The notes: generated by a model from the letters alone, not told the origin. A stretch of 64,000 bases of DNA from Legionella steigerwaltii (GCF_001468065.1 NZ_LNYZ01000030.1:38880-102879); one strand, 5' to 3'; positions 53,603 through 63,456 are shown, counted from the stretch's first letter. A program made the numbers and translations.

Positions 53603-53974
53603 TTATAAATATTTTTTTAGTTCATTTGTGATTTGTTCAATCTCAAATGGTTTTTGAATATACCCTTTTGCTCCGAGGGCGTTACACTGTTCTTTAATCG
53701 ATGCATGACCAACAGATGTAATCATTAATACCGTTATGTGGGGATGTTTATCATGAATTTTTTCTAAGAGCTGTATTCCTTCTGTTTCACTTGCATTCAT
53801 GATTACATCTAATAGGACGAGATCGGGTAATTTTTTTTTAAGTTGAAGTAAGGCAGATTTTTCGCCATCGGCCTCTATGATATCCAGATCTGCGAAATTA
53901 TTTTTTAAGATATCTCTTAAAATTATCCGCATGAAATTGGAATCATCTACAATCATCACCATCTTACCCATCAT
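53603..53974 (-). CDS. CheY-like single-domain response regulator
   Basis: This 123-residue receiver has all catalytic residues: acidic pair in MIVDDSNFMRI, phospho-acceptor Asp in LVLLDVIMNASETEG (~56), Thr/Ser in MITSVGH and Lys in YIQKPFE. There is no output domain. It stands between cheA and the small ORF whose stop overlaps its ATG (ATGA). The output may be a motor or another process; no flagellar genes are present in the window. Confidence 0.9.
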   Translation of the reverse strand: MMGKMVMIVDDSNFMRIILRDILKNNFADLDIIEADGEKSALLQLKKKLPDLVLLDVIMNASETEGIQLLEKIHDKHPHITVLMITSVGHASIKEQCNALGAKGYIQKPFEIEQITNELKKYL

Positions 53975-54126
53975 ATTCTCCTCAACTGAGATGTACAGCG
54001 TCTATTCTCTAGTAATCCGGTAATCAGATCAGTTTTTTGCAAACTGTCGAAGGTAAGATGCCCTTTGCGAGCGGCATGGATGTATGGCATGTTTGCACTG
54101 ACCACCGGAAGTTCCGGAGCAATCAT
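53971..54126 (-). CDS. Small ORF between cheW and cheY, 51 aa
   Basis: The ATG lies three bases after the cheW stop, and the TGA overlaps the cheY ATG by four bases (ATGA), as in translationally coupled operons. The peptide has a central AARKGHLTFDSLQKTDLITG and a basic C-terminus (NRRCTSQLRRI); I recognise no family. Codons are somewhat richer in G+C than those nearby. It is either a small component of the system or a remnant of a larger gene whose reading was kept because it couples cheW to cheY. Confidence 0.48.
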   Translation of the reverse strand: MIAPELPVVSANMPYIHAARKGHLTFDSLQKTDLITGLLENRRCTSQLRRI

Positions 54127-54129
54127 TTT

Positions 54130-54627
54130 TTAATTACGCTCTACAGCTGATAGCTTTATAAGTTCCTCTTGCGCTAAGATGCTCGATAAATTTAATAAAA
54201 TGATTAACCGATTTTCATCAATAACTACCCCACTCACATATTTTTCATGAATATTGATAATACTGGAAGGATTCTGATTAATATCAGCCTCATTCACCCG
54301 CAAAACCTCTACTACTTCATCAACCATTAGACCAAAAACCCCACTTTTTTGTTTTGTGATGATAATGTGCTTTGGATTATCGTTATTGGTCGAGGGAAGA
54401 AAAAAAAGGGTCTTAATGTCAATAATAGCTACAATATCACCACGCACATTGATCAACCCGAGTATAAAGTAAGGCGAATCGGGAATAGGCGTTATAGGGA
54501 CGACCTTGATAATTTCTTGTGCTTCACTAATTGGGATACAAAACTCTTCATTCCCCGAGCGAAATACAATAAGTTGCACCAACCGTTGTTCTTTTGATTT
54601 AAGTGTTAATGAGGATTTATTTGGCAT
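54130..54627 (-). CDS. cheW: CheW-type coupling protein
   Basis: The 165 residues form one CheW domain: QLIVFRSGNEEFCIPISEAQ near 18, IIKVVPITPIPDSPYFILGLI (only the core PITPIPDSP is diagnostic), NVRGDIVAIIDIKTLF near 68 and VFGLMVDEVVEVLRV. It bridges the receptor and CheA. Its ATG overlaps the receptor stop by one base (TAATG), so it is translationally coupled to the receptor gene. The N-terminal 15 residues are a charged tail. Confidence 0.92.
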   Translation of the reverse strand: MPNKSSLTLKSKEQRLVQLIVFRSGNEEFCIPISEAQEIIKVVPITPIPDSPYFILGLINVRGDIVAIIDIKTLFFLPSTNNDNPKHIIITKQKSGVFGLMVDEVVEVLRVNEADINQNPSSIINIHEKYVSGVVIDENRLIILLNLSSILAQEELIKLSAVERN

Positions 54628-57600
54628 TATTCACCTCTGAGCACTTGTGTTTCAGAAGTCATATATACTACTTTAAATCGTTTCAATGCGGTTCTTAATT
54701 CATCAGAAAGGACTGATAAATTCGAAGCAGACACCGTCATTTGTTGCATACTGGCAGTTTGTTGCTGAATTGACGAAGACATCTGTTCTGCACCAACTGC
54801 TGCTTGCTCTGATGTTGCCGAAATTTCTTCGGTTGTTTTTGCAACAGCCAGGGCTGCCTTAGCTTGCTCTGATGTTGCAGTAGAAATTTCTTGCGCCTTG
54901 ACTGTGATTTCCTGAGTCCCAGAACTAATTTGCCCAAGAATACTTAACGCTTCATTGACAATATCGATTGATTCAGTAACCTTCTGCGTACCAGTAGTCA
55001 TACCTTCAACCACTTGGGTAGTCGACTCAAGAATCGTATTAACCATACCCTCAATTTGAACCGCTGCTTTTTTAGTACCTTCAGCAAGCTTCCTAATTTC
55101 ATCGGCCACAACAGCAAATCCCCGACCCGCCTCGCCAGCACGTGCTGCTTCAATAGCTGCGTTTAATGCCAGAAGGTTTGTTTGATCGGCAATGTCTTTT
55201 GTCGTACCGACGATGACCCCAATTTCTTTGGCTCGTTTATCCAGATCTTTTACCGTATCGGTATTAGACTTCACAATATCATCAATAGACTTAAGCCTTG
55301 TTGCCGCTTGTTTTCCTGCATCGGTACCCCTGCTTGCAAGTTTTGCTGCTTCTTGCGTGACTTCCGCTGCGGTACGTGAATTTGTGGCTCCTTGCTGAAT
55401 CGATTTAGAAAGTTCCGTAACGATCCGCGTACTGGATTCCAGTTTTTTCGCTTGTTCTTTCGCACCAACGGCTATTTGTTGCGTCGTGCTCGCAGCCTGC
55501 TGTAGCGTGCTGCTGACTTGTTTGGAAATATCCGCTAGCTGCACTGACGCGCCAGAAACTTTGGTAGAACTGTCCATAGCAAAACGAATTAACGCACCCA
55601 AATCATCAAAAGATTTATTCAGTGCATCAGATAATGTTCTGATATCACCCTGGGTTTCAATACTGACTCGTTGCGACACGTCACCCATAGAAAGTGCGAC
55701 CGCGAGACGAATAACCTCTTGCACTGGTGTAGCAATGGAATTAAGAAGGTTATTTAATTTATCAACAATATCTTTCCAACTGCCACCAACACCCTCAACA
55801 TTAGCGCGCTCATTTAATCGGCCTTCTTTACCCGCTACTTGAGCAACTCGGGATACTTCACTCGCTAAGCGATTGAGGTCGTCAACCATTTTATTGATGG
55901 TTTCTTTTAAAAGTGATACTTCGCCTTTGGCTTCAACAGTAATCTTTTGCGTCAAATCCCCTGCACTGATTGCAATCGCAACTTTTGAAATATTGCGCAC
56001 CTGATCAGTAAGGTTAGATGCCATCGCATTAACGTTTGCGGTTAGCTCTTTCCAAGTACCACCCACTCCTGGCACTGATGCCTGACCACCTAACTTTCCT
56101 TCAGTACCCACTTCTTTAGCAACCCGCGTTACCTCAGCGGCAAAAAGATTTAAGTTATCAACCATCTTGTTCAGTGTTTCTTTAAGCTGAAGAATTTCTC
56201 CACTGACCTCAACCGTAATTTTTTGATTCAGATCGCCATCAGCAACCGCGGTTGCAACTTGGGCAATATTGCGCACTTGGCTGGTTAAATTTGCTGCCAT
56301 CGCATTCACATTATCGGTTAATTCTTTCCACGTTCCAGTCACTCCAGGAACCTGTGCTTGACCGCCTAATTTACCTTCAGTACCTACTTCTTTCGCTACC
56401 CGCGTTACCTCACCTGAAAAGGATCTTAAGTTATCCACCATGTCGTTGATGGTATTTTTTAATTCTAATACTTCGCCTTTTACCTCCACGGTAATTTTTT
56501 GATTCAGATTACCACTCGCTACCGCTGTCGTAACTTGTGCAATATTGCGCACTTGGTTGGTTAAGTTTGCAGCCATCGCATTGACGTTATCAGTTAATTC
56601 TTTCCATGTTCCAGTCACCCCAGGAACCTGTGCTTGACCACCAAGTTTTCCTTCCGTACCCACTTCCTTGGCCACCCGCGTTACTTCTGAAGCAAAAATC
56701 GTTAAGCTATCAACCATCTTATTAATTGTTTCTTTCAGCAGTAATACCTCCCCAAGTACTTCTACAGTAATTTTCTGATTCAAATCACCTTTTGCGACTG
56801 CGGTCGCAACTTGCGCAATATTGCGCACTTGACTGGTTAAATTGGCAGCCATCGCATTGACGTTGTCGGTCAATTCTTTCCACGTTCCCGTAACACCTGG
56901 CACTTGTGCTTGACCGCCCAGTTTTCCTTCCGTACCCACCTCCTTGGCAACCCGTGTTACTTCTGAAGCAAAAATCGTCAAACTATCCACCATTTTATTA
57001 AGGGTTTCTTTCAGTTGCAGCATTTCACCTTGAACTTCAACCGTTATCTTTTGATTCAAATCACCCTTTGCAACCGCAGTCGCAACCTGAGCAATATTAC
57101 GCACTTGGTTGGTTAAATTTGCAGCCATCGCATTGACGTTATCGGTTAATTCTTTCCATGTTCCAGTCACTCCGGGAACCTGCGCCTGACCACCTAATTT
57201 ACCTTCGGTACCTACCTCTTTCGCGACCCGCGTTACTTCGCCAGAAAATGATCTTAAATTATCAACCATCTTGTTGATCGTATTTTTTAATTCCAACACT
57301 TCGCCTTTTACTTCAACAGTAATTTTTTGATTGAGATCACCACTGGCAACTGCAGTGGTTACTTGGGCAATATTACGCACTTGGTTGGTTAAGTTTGCAG
57401 CCATCGCATTCACGTTATCGGTTAATTCTTTCCATGTACCTGTGACGCCTGGAACCAGAGCTTGACCGCCTAATTTACCTTCGGTTCCCACTTCACGAGC
57501 AACACGGGTTACTTCTGAAGTAAAGCTGCTCAATCCTTCCATCATACTATTATAGGAATCCGCGATTTCTCCAAAAATATCATATTGATCCTTTTTTAGA

Positions 57601-57755
57601 CGTTTGGACAAATCACCACGCCTCACCGATTCCATAGCTTCAAGAATATCGCGCAACCGGCTCTCCATTGAGGCCTTGCTTTTGGGGAGATCGAAAGATT
57701 CTGGATTTATCTCAACTTCCTGTTTTTCTTTTCGTCGAGGCATTCTTAATTCCAT
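54627..57755 (-). CDS. Soluble chemoreceptor with seven HAMP-type repeats
   Basis: The 1042-residue protein has no membrane helix and no classic ligand domain. Residues ~35-80 form a first HAMP-like unit. Residues 81-724 are seven 92-residue units, each with [18 protein letters not shown], a [19 protein letters not shown] hinge and [14 protein letters not shown]; the first five are near-identical and the last is diverged. The C-terminal ~740-1030 is a methyl-accepting signalling domain with the tip [20 protein letters not shown] and [16 protein letters not shown]. The chain recalls poly-HAMP arrays of group III (Nik1) hybrid kinases. No CheR-docking pentapeptide ends the protein, and the operon lacks CheR and CheB. 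Confidence 0.92.
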   Translation of the reverse strand: MELRMPRRKEKQEVEINPESFDLPKSKASMESRLRDILEAMESVRRGDLSKRLKKDQYDIFGEIADSYNSMMEGLSSFTSEVTRVAREVGTEGKLGGQALVPGVTGTWKELTDNVNAMAANLTNQVRNIAQVTTAVASGDLNQKITVEVKGEVLELKNTINKMVDNLRSFSGEVTRVAKEVGTEGKLGGQAQVPGVTGTWKELTDNVNAMAANLTNQVRNIAQVATAVAKGDLNQKITVEVQGEMLQLKETLNKMVDSLTIFASEVTRVAKEVGTEGKLGGQAQVPGVTGTWKELTDNVNAMAANLTSQVRNIAQVATAVAKGDLNQKITVEVLGEVLLLKETINKMVDSLTIFASEVTRVAKEVGTEGKLGGQAQVPGVTGTWKELTDNVNAMAANLTNQVRNIAQVTTAVASGNLNQKITVEVKGEVLELKNTINDMVDNLRSFSGEVTRVAKEVGTEGKLGGQAQVPGVTGTWKELTDNVNAMAANLTSQVRNIAQVATAVADGDLNQKITVEVSGEILQLKETLNKMVDNLNLFAAEVTRVAKEVGTEGKLGGQASVPGVGGTWKELTANVNAMASNLTDQVRNISKVAIAISAGDLTQKITVEAKGEVSLLKETINKMVDDLNRLASEVSRVAQVAGKEGRLNERANVEGVGGSWKDIVDKLNNLLNSIATPVQEVIRLAVALSMGDVSQRVSIETQGDIRTLSDALNKSFDDLGALIRFAMDSSTKVSGASVQLADISKQVSSTLQQAASTTQQIAVGAKEQAKKLESSTRIVTELSKSIQQGATNSRTAAEVTQEAAKLASRGTDAGKQAATRLKSIDDIVKSNTDTVKDLDKRAKEIGVIVGTTKDIADQTNLLALNAAIEAARAGEAGRGFAVVADEIRKLAEGTKKAAVQIEGMVNTILESTTQVVEGMTTGTQKVTESIDIVNEALSILGQISSGTQEITVKAQEISTATSEQAKAALAVAKTTEEISATSEQAAVGAEQMSSSIQQQTASMQQMTVSASNLSVLSDELRTALKRFKVVYMTSETQVLRGE
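55584..57515 (-). repeat. Seven tandem 276-bp coding repeats (HAMP units)
   Basis: The DNA period is 276 bases, seen from the recurring GCAATATTGCGCACTTGG segment. Units 1-5 are highly similar at the DNA level, unit 6 less so and unit 7 clearly diverged. Repeat number could vary between strains by recombination or slippage. Confidence 0.85.
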
Positions 57756-57932
57756 TTACGATGCAATATAATAAATATAGTAAAAGGATAATATTTTTAC
57801 AAAAAACATACTGTTAGTTGTTGATAAAAAAGCTACAACATTGATTTTGTCGAACCTAGGCCCGATCTAAGACTGGTATTATATTTATACGGGTTTAAAT
57901 ACCCTCCAATATAAATTCATTCAGCGTTATAG

Positions 57933-58814
57933 TTAGAAACCCTTAAGGTTGCTTTTCTTATCTTCCTCGGGTAATTCTTTCTCAAATTCGTCTTTACTAT
58001 CCTTGAAATTTTTTAACTTATCGCTACCTATATCTAATTTGTTTTGAGAAAATTTTGAGTGATTCCACATGGAGAACGTATTGTGTGCCGTTGTTACAGA
58101 CATAAAATCTTTAGGTTTAACCACAATTTGGCAGTCAACTGGTTCAGTTAGGGTCAAACGAGCATCATCTAATAATTCTGCAGCCAAATCAAAACGATGC
58201 TCAGCACCATACAATAATAAAACTGCTGTTTTGTTAGACTTTTCGGCAGCCTCTACTGACAAGGTCAACGCTTCTGACTCCCGTATTTTTTGAAAGTCAT
58301 CCGCTACATCTCGCAATCTCTCGTAATCATCCCCTATATCTTTAATTGCCTGATGTAAGACCTTTGCCGTTTCAGGTCTTATTGAAGGATAGATTTTATC
58401 CAATAACCCCACATAGAGCACCACCATTGCACCAAACTTGTCAGCTAATAATTTCTTTTGCTCCGGTGTAAGTTCAATAAAATCCTTATCAAAAGTAGTA
58501 TGGTCAAAATGTTTTCGTACTTCCTGTACAACAGGATCATCCGGATTAATGAGTTCGGCAGATAACTCATGACTTAAGCCTTCGAGTACAACAGCCGTAT
58601 CCGGATGCTTAATAATATACTGAGCAACGGCAAATTGTGAGGCAGCAATCTCATCTTTAGTATGTGACACGCGAAAATCTTTATTTTTGTCATTCTTTAT
58701 CTGATTTGTTTCAACAAAAGTAAGAAAGTCATCACTAATGGGACGATGCATCATTTGCACATGCGTAATACTGATTTTTCCAGTGTCTTCGAACTCATCT
58801 GGCTCACCAGCCAT
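57933..58814 (-). CDS. Unknown 293-aa protein with acidic tail, candidate effector
   Basis: This soluble protein has two conserved-looking blocks: ISITHVQMMHRPI near 15 with TAVVLEGLSHELSAELI near 74, and AVLLLYGAEHRFDLAAELL near 195. A His start, a central Glu and a GAEHRFD end recall the TraB/Tiki/ChaN-type fold, but this is a weak impression. The C-terminus (DSKDEFEKELPEEDKKSNL) is rich in Glu and Lys, as in Dot/Icm E-block signals. AGGA precedes the ATG. It is monocistronic, between the chemosensory operon and an ABC exporter. Confidence 0.72.
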   Translation of the reverse strand: MAGEPDEFEDTGKISITHVQMMHRPISDDFLTFVETNQIKNDKNKDFRVSHTKDEIAASQFAVAQYIIKHPDTAVVLEGLSHELSAELINPDDPVVQEVRKHFDHTTFDKDFIELTPEQKKLLADKFGAMVVLYVGLLDKIYPSIRPETAKVLHQAIKDIGDDYERLRDVADDFQKIRESEALTLSVEAAEKSNKTAVLLLYGAEHRFDLAAELLDDARLTLTEPVDCQIVVKPKDFMSVTTAHNTFSMWNHSKFSQNKLDIGSDKLKNFKDSKDEFEKELPEEDKKSNLKGF

Positions 58815-58940
58815 TGTAATTCCTAATTGAATACCTATTTTTAAATATAGTATATAAAGTGAGCAAGGTGCAGCGCGTAGTTTAGGTCGAAACGCCCCAA
58901 ACTACCTCGCTCAATGATTTACTATCGAAAAATCAGCATA

Positions 58941-60746
58941 TCATTCATTACTCTCATCCCTTTTATCCGGCAAAAATCCTCCTACTTGAGCATTCCATAG
59001 AGTTTTATACAAACCACCCAAATTAAGTAATTCTGTGTGTGTGCCATCTTCAACAATATGCCCCTTATCGAACACTAAAATTCGGTCCATATGCAGAAGA
59101 GTAGACAGACGATGAGCAATAACCAAAGTTGTTTTTCCCTGCATCAACTCCCAGAGACTCTCTTGAATGTTGGATTCTGTAATAGAATCAAGCTGAGACG
59201 TGGCTTCATCAAGAATTAAAATTGGCGCATTTTTTAATATAGCTCTGGCAATCGCGATGCGTTGGCGCTGACCGCCTGAAAGCTTAATTCCACGCTCCCC
59301 TACCAAAGCATCATAACCTTCGGGCAAAAGGCTTATGAATTCATGAGCATGTGCCTTCTGAGATGCTAAAATAACTTCTTCATCTGCAGCATCTGTCTTG
59401 CCATAACGAATATTATCCATCAGGCTACGATGAAACAGTGTTGGGTCTTGTGGAATTATGGCGATACCTTGTCTTAGACTCTCTTGGGTCACTTCAGAAA
59501 TGTCTTGACCATCAATCAGAATTTGACCATTCACAATGTCATAGAGTCTTAAAATGAGATTAACAAAAGTTGATTTGCCACTGCCAGAATACCCTACCAA
59601 ACCAACTTTTTGGCCCGCTTCAATTATCACCGACTTATTTTGGAAAAGAGAATACCCACTATGGTAATGAAATTTAACCTTGGAAAACTCAATTCTACCT
59701 TGTGTGATAACTAACTGAGACGCATTATTTTGATCTTTAATGTCATGGGGTGTGACTAATGCATTTAGACTTTGTCTAACCTTACCCAAGGCTTGGTTAA
59801 ACTGATCCACTTGGTACATGGTGTACCACATCATATGACCTAATTCCATGGAAAGCCCAAGAATCAAAGCAAAATCGCCAATGCTCACAAGACCCTTGCT
59901 GTATAAATGAATTAAAGTAATGCAAGACAATCCCATCATTACAGCAATCATTCCACCTTGTGCACAGCATAACAAGACGATAAAGAGCTCTTTTCTTTGA
60001 AATGCCTGTTGCACCAAGCAAAAGAAATGGTTCATTCGTTCTACTTCGTAAGTCTTTTTTGAAAAAATACGAATGTTGGATTGATTCGCTAGACTATCCA
60101 CCAATTGACCAGAAAGCTGAGACTCCGAACTTGCATGATTATCAGACAATTGGACTAAACGTGCTGACATCCAAATACTAAATGTTGCAAAGGCGATGAA
60201 CCAGAGAAATAAGATATAAAAGAACACTGCATTAACATAATAGGCTGTAATAAATGAAACGACCAAAAGTGAGCTGCCTCGAAGAAAATCCAAAGAAACT
60301 CTATGCAGAATAATCTCAAGATTATCGGCAAGGGTCGTAATTTGATCAGCAATTCGTCCCGATAGATTATCCTGAAAAAATTGCGTGCTTGCCCCCAAAA
60401 CATACTCAAAAGTTTGACTAACAATTTGGTTTTTGATGTACGCTTCGTATTTATAGTTCAAATACCCAAGTGTTCTCCAGGTAACATTGTCAAAAATAAT
60501 AAAGTTCAACACTAACAAACCTGCTATCCAATACAAAGAAGACATGTCTGTAGGTGTCTTTGCAGCTAAAGTATTAATGAATGCTTTAATCAGTAAGCTA
60601 TTAAATGGACCCCAAAATCCAGCCAATAGAGCAAGCAAGATAAATAAAACTACTACAGCTCTATACGGTTTTAAAAAATGCCAGATAAAAGAGCTTAATG
60701 GATGGGTAAGACTAAGGTCTTTAAATTGAATCGGTTTATGGTTCAT
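58941..60746 (-). CDS. ABC exporter, fused membrane and ATPase domains
   Basis: This 601-residue half-transporter would work as a homodimer in the inner membrane. Residues ~25-330 form the six-helix type-I exporter domain. The ATPase (~350-590) has Walker A GYSGSGKST near 385, the Q-loop IPQDPTLFHRS, the signature LSGGQRQRIAIARA near 490, Walker B ILILDEATSQLD and the switch His in VIAHRLST. It resembles the MsbA/lipid- and multidrug-exporter group, with a helix 1 region GFWGPFNSLLIKAFINTL. It is a single gene with no accessory protein nearby, so the substrate is unknown. Confidence 0.9.
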   Translation of the reverse strand: MNHKPIQFKDLSLTHPLSSFIWHFLKPYRAVVVLFILLALLAGFWGPFNSLLIKAFINTLAAKTPTDMSSLYWIAGLLVLNFIIFDNVTWRTLGYLNYKYEAYIKNQIVSQTFEYVLGASTQFFQDNLSGRIADQITTLADNLEIILHRVSLDFLRGSSLLVVSFITAYYVNAVFFYILFLWFIAFATFSIWMSARLVQLSDNHASSESQLSGQLVDSLANQSNIRIFSKKTYEVERMNHFFCLVQQAFQRKELFIVLLCCAQGGMIAVMMGLSCITLIHLYSKGLVSIGDFALILGLSMELGHMMWYTMYQVDQFNQALGKVRQSLNALVTPHDIKDQNNASQLVITQGRIEFSKVKFHYHSGYSLFQNKSVIIEAGQKVGLVGYSGSGKSTFVNLILRLYDIVNGQILIDGQDISEVTQESLRQGIAIIPQDPTLFHRSLMDNIRYGKTDAADEEVILASQKAHAHEFISLLPEGYDALVGERGIKLSGGQRQRIAIARAILKNAPILILDEATSQLDSITESNIQESLWELMQGKTTLVIAHRLSTLLHMDRILVFDKGHIVEDGTHTELLNLGGLYKTLWNAQVGGFLPDKRDESNE

Positions 60747-61034
60747 GAGTTACTCTTAAGTATGTCTGTTAGGACAAAAACAGAAAGTCACAAAAGGACT
60801 TTGTTCACCTTGCCCTATAGTTGGGCCAACTTAAAATGTAATTTTCATGACGATTTAAACCTATTTTTTACGTTTTTTCTTAAAATAATGTGATATTTTA
60901 AAACAATATGTTGATTGCTGTCAATTTCCAGGTTAAATCAGGATCAAAAATTTTCAAAACTGGATCCCACGGACAAGCCGCATGACATAGAGCAGATTGA
61001 GCTTTGGCCCGACAATCTTGCTGGTTTGCTTCTT

Positions 61035-61484
61035 TTATTTAAAATCATAAGTATAGTATTGAGGATGGGTCTCAGGATCACTAGGAAAAATTTCCCGTGT
61101 TGTATATTGCTCTTCAACAGTAGGCATAGGTAATCGAAGCGCTTCTTTCTGGAAAAAATAAGACCTTAACATGGCTGCTTTTTTATTATAAATATTAATC
61201 AATTCATTAATGTCTGCCTGGTGATTTTCTTTAACATCATTAACAAATTTTTCTGCCTGAGAACGCTCAGCTTCACCCATGTTGCATGATGCAAATGAAG
61301 TCGTAGCATGGGCATAAAAATGAAGATAACGAGTATGTAATTCATTAATGGCTCCTTGAGCCTCTGCTTTAGATAATACTCTCTTATTTAAACAATATTG
61401 TTTTAATTTTTCATAGGTGGGTACGATTTCAGCGTCCCATTTTTTTTCAAGCACATCAACCAGGTTTATAAAGTCTTTGAACAT
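61035..61484 (-). CDS. Hypothetical helical protein, 149 aa
   Basis: The sequence is fully helical for residues ~1-120 (INLVDVLEKKWDAEIVPTYE, AEKFVNDVKENHQADINELI) and ends in an extended, aromatic tail (EIFPSDPETHPQYYTYDFK). I do not recognise it. No signal or membrane segment, and no clear ribosome site. It sits between an ABC exporter gene and a P-loop kinase gene with about 290 and 120 bases of non-coding DNA around it. Confidence 0.6.
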   Translation of the reverse strand: MFKDFINLVDVLEKKWDAEIVPTYEKLKQYCLNKRVLSKAEAQGAINELHTRYLHFYAHATTSFASCNMGEAERSQAEKFVNDVKENHQADINELINIYNKKAAMLRSYFFQKEALRLPMPTVEEQYTTREIFPSDPETHPQYYTYDFK

Positions 61485-61605
61485 GTTAATTTTTTTATAT
61501 TAATCAATGAGAAAAAAAATTATACATAGAATTTAAATTAATCTCAATTTCAAATCTATCTGAGGATAAATCTTTTGCCACGACCGCTGTGGGTGAAAAT
61601 GATAA

Positions 61606-62121
61606 TTAAATTTGCTTAGAGGCTATAAAATTCATAATTATATCCACTGACTCATCGATTAGATATTTTGACGTATCAATCATAATTTGCTTACTTTCCC
61701 AAGGTTCATAATGACGATCCAGAACGGCCTGCCATGTTGGCAGTTTATGACCTTCTATATCGGCAATGCGTCCTTCCACCCGACTTTGATGTACTTTTTT
61801 ATCGGAACAAATTAGTTCAATCTCAATGAGATCTGCTCCAGTTTGTTTTGCTACCTGCTGCCAATCTTGGCGTGTTAGTGCAATCGGATTAACCGAATCG
61901 GCCACAACATTTAAACCTAAGAGCAAATTCTCTCGAGCGACTGCATAACTGATTAAGTACCCCTCTGAACCTACTATCAATGAATCAGGATAACCATCTA
62001 AATCGATTAAAACCTGCTCAATGGTATCTACTCTCAGGTAGGCCGCCTTTAAGCGCTTGGCTATAATTTTAGAAATTGTCGTTTTCCCTGTTCCAGGTAA
62101 CCCACCAAAAATAATTAACAT
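61606..62121 (-). CDS. P-loop kinase-like ATPase (AAA_33 type)
   Basis: The 171-residue protein opens with a Walker A, IIFGGLPGTGKTTISKIIAK. It continues with a lid-type arrangement YLRVDTIEQ near 30 and NVVADSVNPIALTRQDW near 75, then RVEGRIADIEGHKLPTWQA. This is the pattern of small nucleoside- or metabolite-type kinases in the AAA_33 group (chloramphenicol phosphotransferase and gluconate-kinase relatives). The substrate is unknown. It precedes the small helical gene by about 120 bases on the same strand. Confidence 0.8.
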   Translation of the reverse strand: MLIIFGGLPGTGKTTISKIIAKRLKAAYLRVDTIEQVLIDLDGYPDSLIVGSEGYLISYAVARENLLLGLNVVADSVNPIALTRQDWQQVAKQTGADLIEIELICSDKKVHQSRVEGRIADIEGHKLPTWQAVLDRHYEPWESKQIMIDTSKYLIDESVDIIMNFIASKQI

Positions 62122-62187
62122 TGCAAGATTGCCTTTTATAAATATTCGTAGAGTTATATTTTCAAACCTAAGAGGTCATAAAATTAT

Positions 62188-63117
62188 TCAAATAGTTTTG
62201 GTGTACTGAGTTGATAAATAATCTCTATAACCTTCCCTGCTTTCTTCACAAGCTTTTTTGTAAGATTGTTTTCTAAATTCATCAGAACAAAACAATCCCT
62301 CTTTTTTGAAAAAAAGATGAATTTGTCTATTTGTTTTATTAGAGGATTTTAATAATCCTTCACTGACTGCAGTATTTATATTCGATTTAAGCAGTACTAA
62401 TTGATTTGCACAAGCCATTTGTTTGCCATACCCTGTTTTTGTTGGGTTCTCTTTTCGAGAAGCCTCATCTGCTTGCATGGTATTTGAAATTGATCTGATT
62501 CTTTTATGCAGAAGCTGCATAACCGACAATACATATTTTTGCCTATTTTCATGCATATGATCATAAGCAACGGGAAGTGAATTTTTTTTTGAAAAGCAAA
62601 TATTATTGATCACAATATCAAGCGTTTTTCTGAGTTTTACATCAGTACCATAAATACCCTGCTCAATGCGTTTTCGTATTTCATGAGCTTCTTCTAACAA
62701 TGGCGATATAACCTTGGTACATTCACGCTTTAGTTGATTATCTCTTTGATTGAATAAAAAGTAGGCCCAATTTTTTTTAAATTTCCCTAATACATGATTA
62801 TCGTTATACAAAGATAATTTAGAGCCCGGCTTAGCAACTCGATATTCACCTCCAACTATCCAGCTTAATAAAAAATTATAGGCCTCTAAGCCAGTCAAAA
62901 GTTTGCATGATTTATTTTTACCTTTGAGTTCTTCTAATATTTCAGCAAGCGCTTTTTGATCTTCGACATCTTTAAAGATAAAGATGTGCCTAACACAGGA
63001 AACTGAGTGTATGGGATTTACTAAGTCTTTTAAGCGCTTTATTGCATCTTTGGTTTTCTCACCACCGCGATTTAAGGTGAGCTCAACAACTCTAAATTTT
63101 TGAAAGTCGAAACCCAT
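62188..63117 (-). CDS. Hypothetical basic protein, 309 aa
   Basis: The protein is rich in Lys, Arg, Asn and Cys. Its first ~90 residues contain a possible strand-helix unit (FRVVELTLNRGGEKTKDAIK, VRHIFIFKDVEDQKALAEIL), and the rest is helical (EEAHEIRKRIEQGIYGTDV). A strong CAGGAGG ribosome site lies before ATG 63117, so it is a real gene. No domain is recognised. Lack of signal and membrane segments would suit an effector, but it has no acidic tail. The next gene (P-loop kinase) starts 66 bases after its stop and may share the transcript. Confidence 0.7.
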   Translation of the reverse strand: MGFDFQKFRVVELTLNRGGEKTKDAIKRLKDLVNPIHSVSCVRHIFIFKDVEDQKALAEILEELKGKNKSCKLLTGLEAYNFLLSWIVGGEYRVAKPGSKLSLYNDNHVLGKFKKNWAYFLFNQRDNQLKRECTKVISPLLEEAHEIRKRIEQGIYGTDVKLRKTLDIVINNICFSKKNSLPVAYDHMHENRQKYVLSVMQLLHKRIRSISNTMQADEASRKENPTKTGYGKQMACANQLVLLKSNINTAVSEGLLKSSNKTNRQIHLFFKKEGLFCSDEFRKQSYKKACEESREGYRDYLSTQYTKTI

Positions 63118-63433
63118 GTTGCCTCCTGAGATTAAGGACTGTTAAGATTTCTTTATAAATCAACGTTTCGGTTATCTGCAGTTTTCTCTTACTCAGATCG
63201 CGCACAAATGATTTATTTAAGAACACTAAGAAGTTAAAATAAACTAAAACTTTGACAGAAACAAGATAAGAATACCTATGCTGCAGCTGCTCTTTTCTGT
63301 GAATCTACAAGGTCAGCCCTTGGCCCACAATCACTTGAAAATAGATAGATTCAAACAGGAATTACAGCTAATGATTGAACTTTGTCCGATGCATTACACG
63401 CAACGAATCGGTGTGGAGAGTAACTTAGCTTGT
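63118..63433. other. 316-bp intergenic region
   Basis: No gene is supported. A long + strand frame from 63278 has no ribosome site and overlaps the small membrane gene and its terminator on the other strand. A degenerate GGCCC..TTGGCCC palindrome-like stretch lies near 63313. The region should contain the promoter of the gene ending at 63117. Confidence 0.4.
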
Positions 63434-63447
63434 CGGGCCTTGGCCCG
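63434..63447 (-). terminator. CGGGCC..GGCCCG hairpin after the small membrane gene
   Basis: A short palindrome of the same family as the other GGGCC..GGCCC terminators lies ten bases beyond the stop of the 50-aa gene on the minus strand. Confidence 0.55.
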
Positions 63448-63456
63448 AGCTTGTTA

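Noticed and set aside
55584..57515. Regular 276-bp repeats as a CRISPR-like or tandem non-coding array
   Set aside because: The repeats are in frame and encode HAMP units of a chemoreceptor; there are no spacers.
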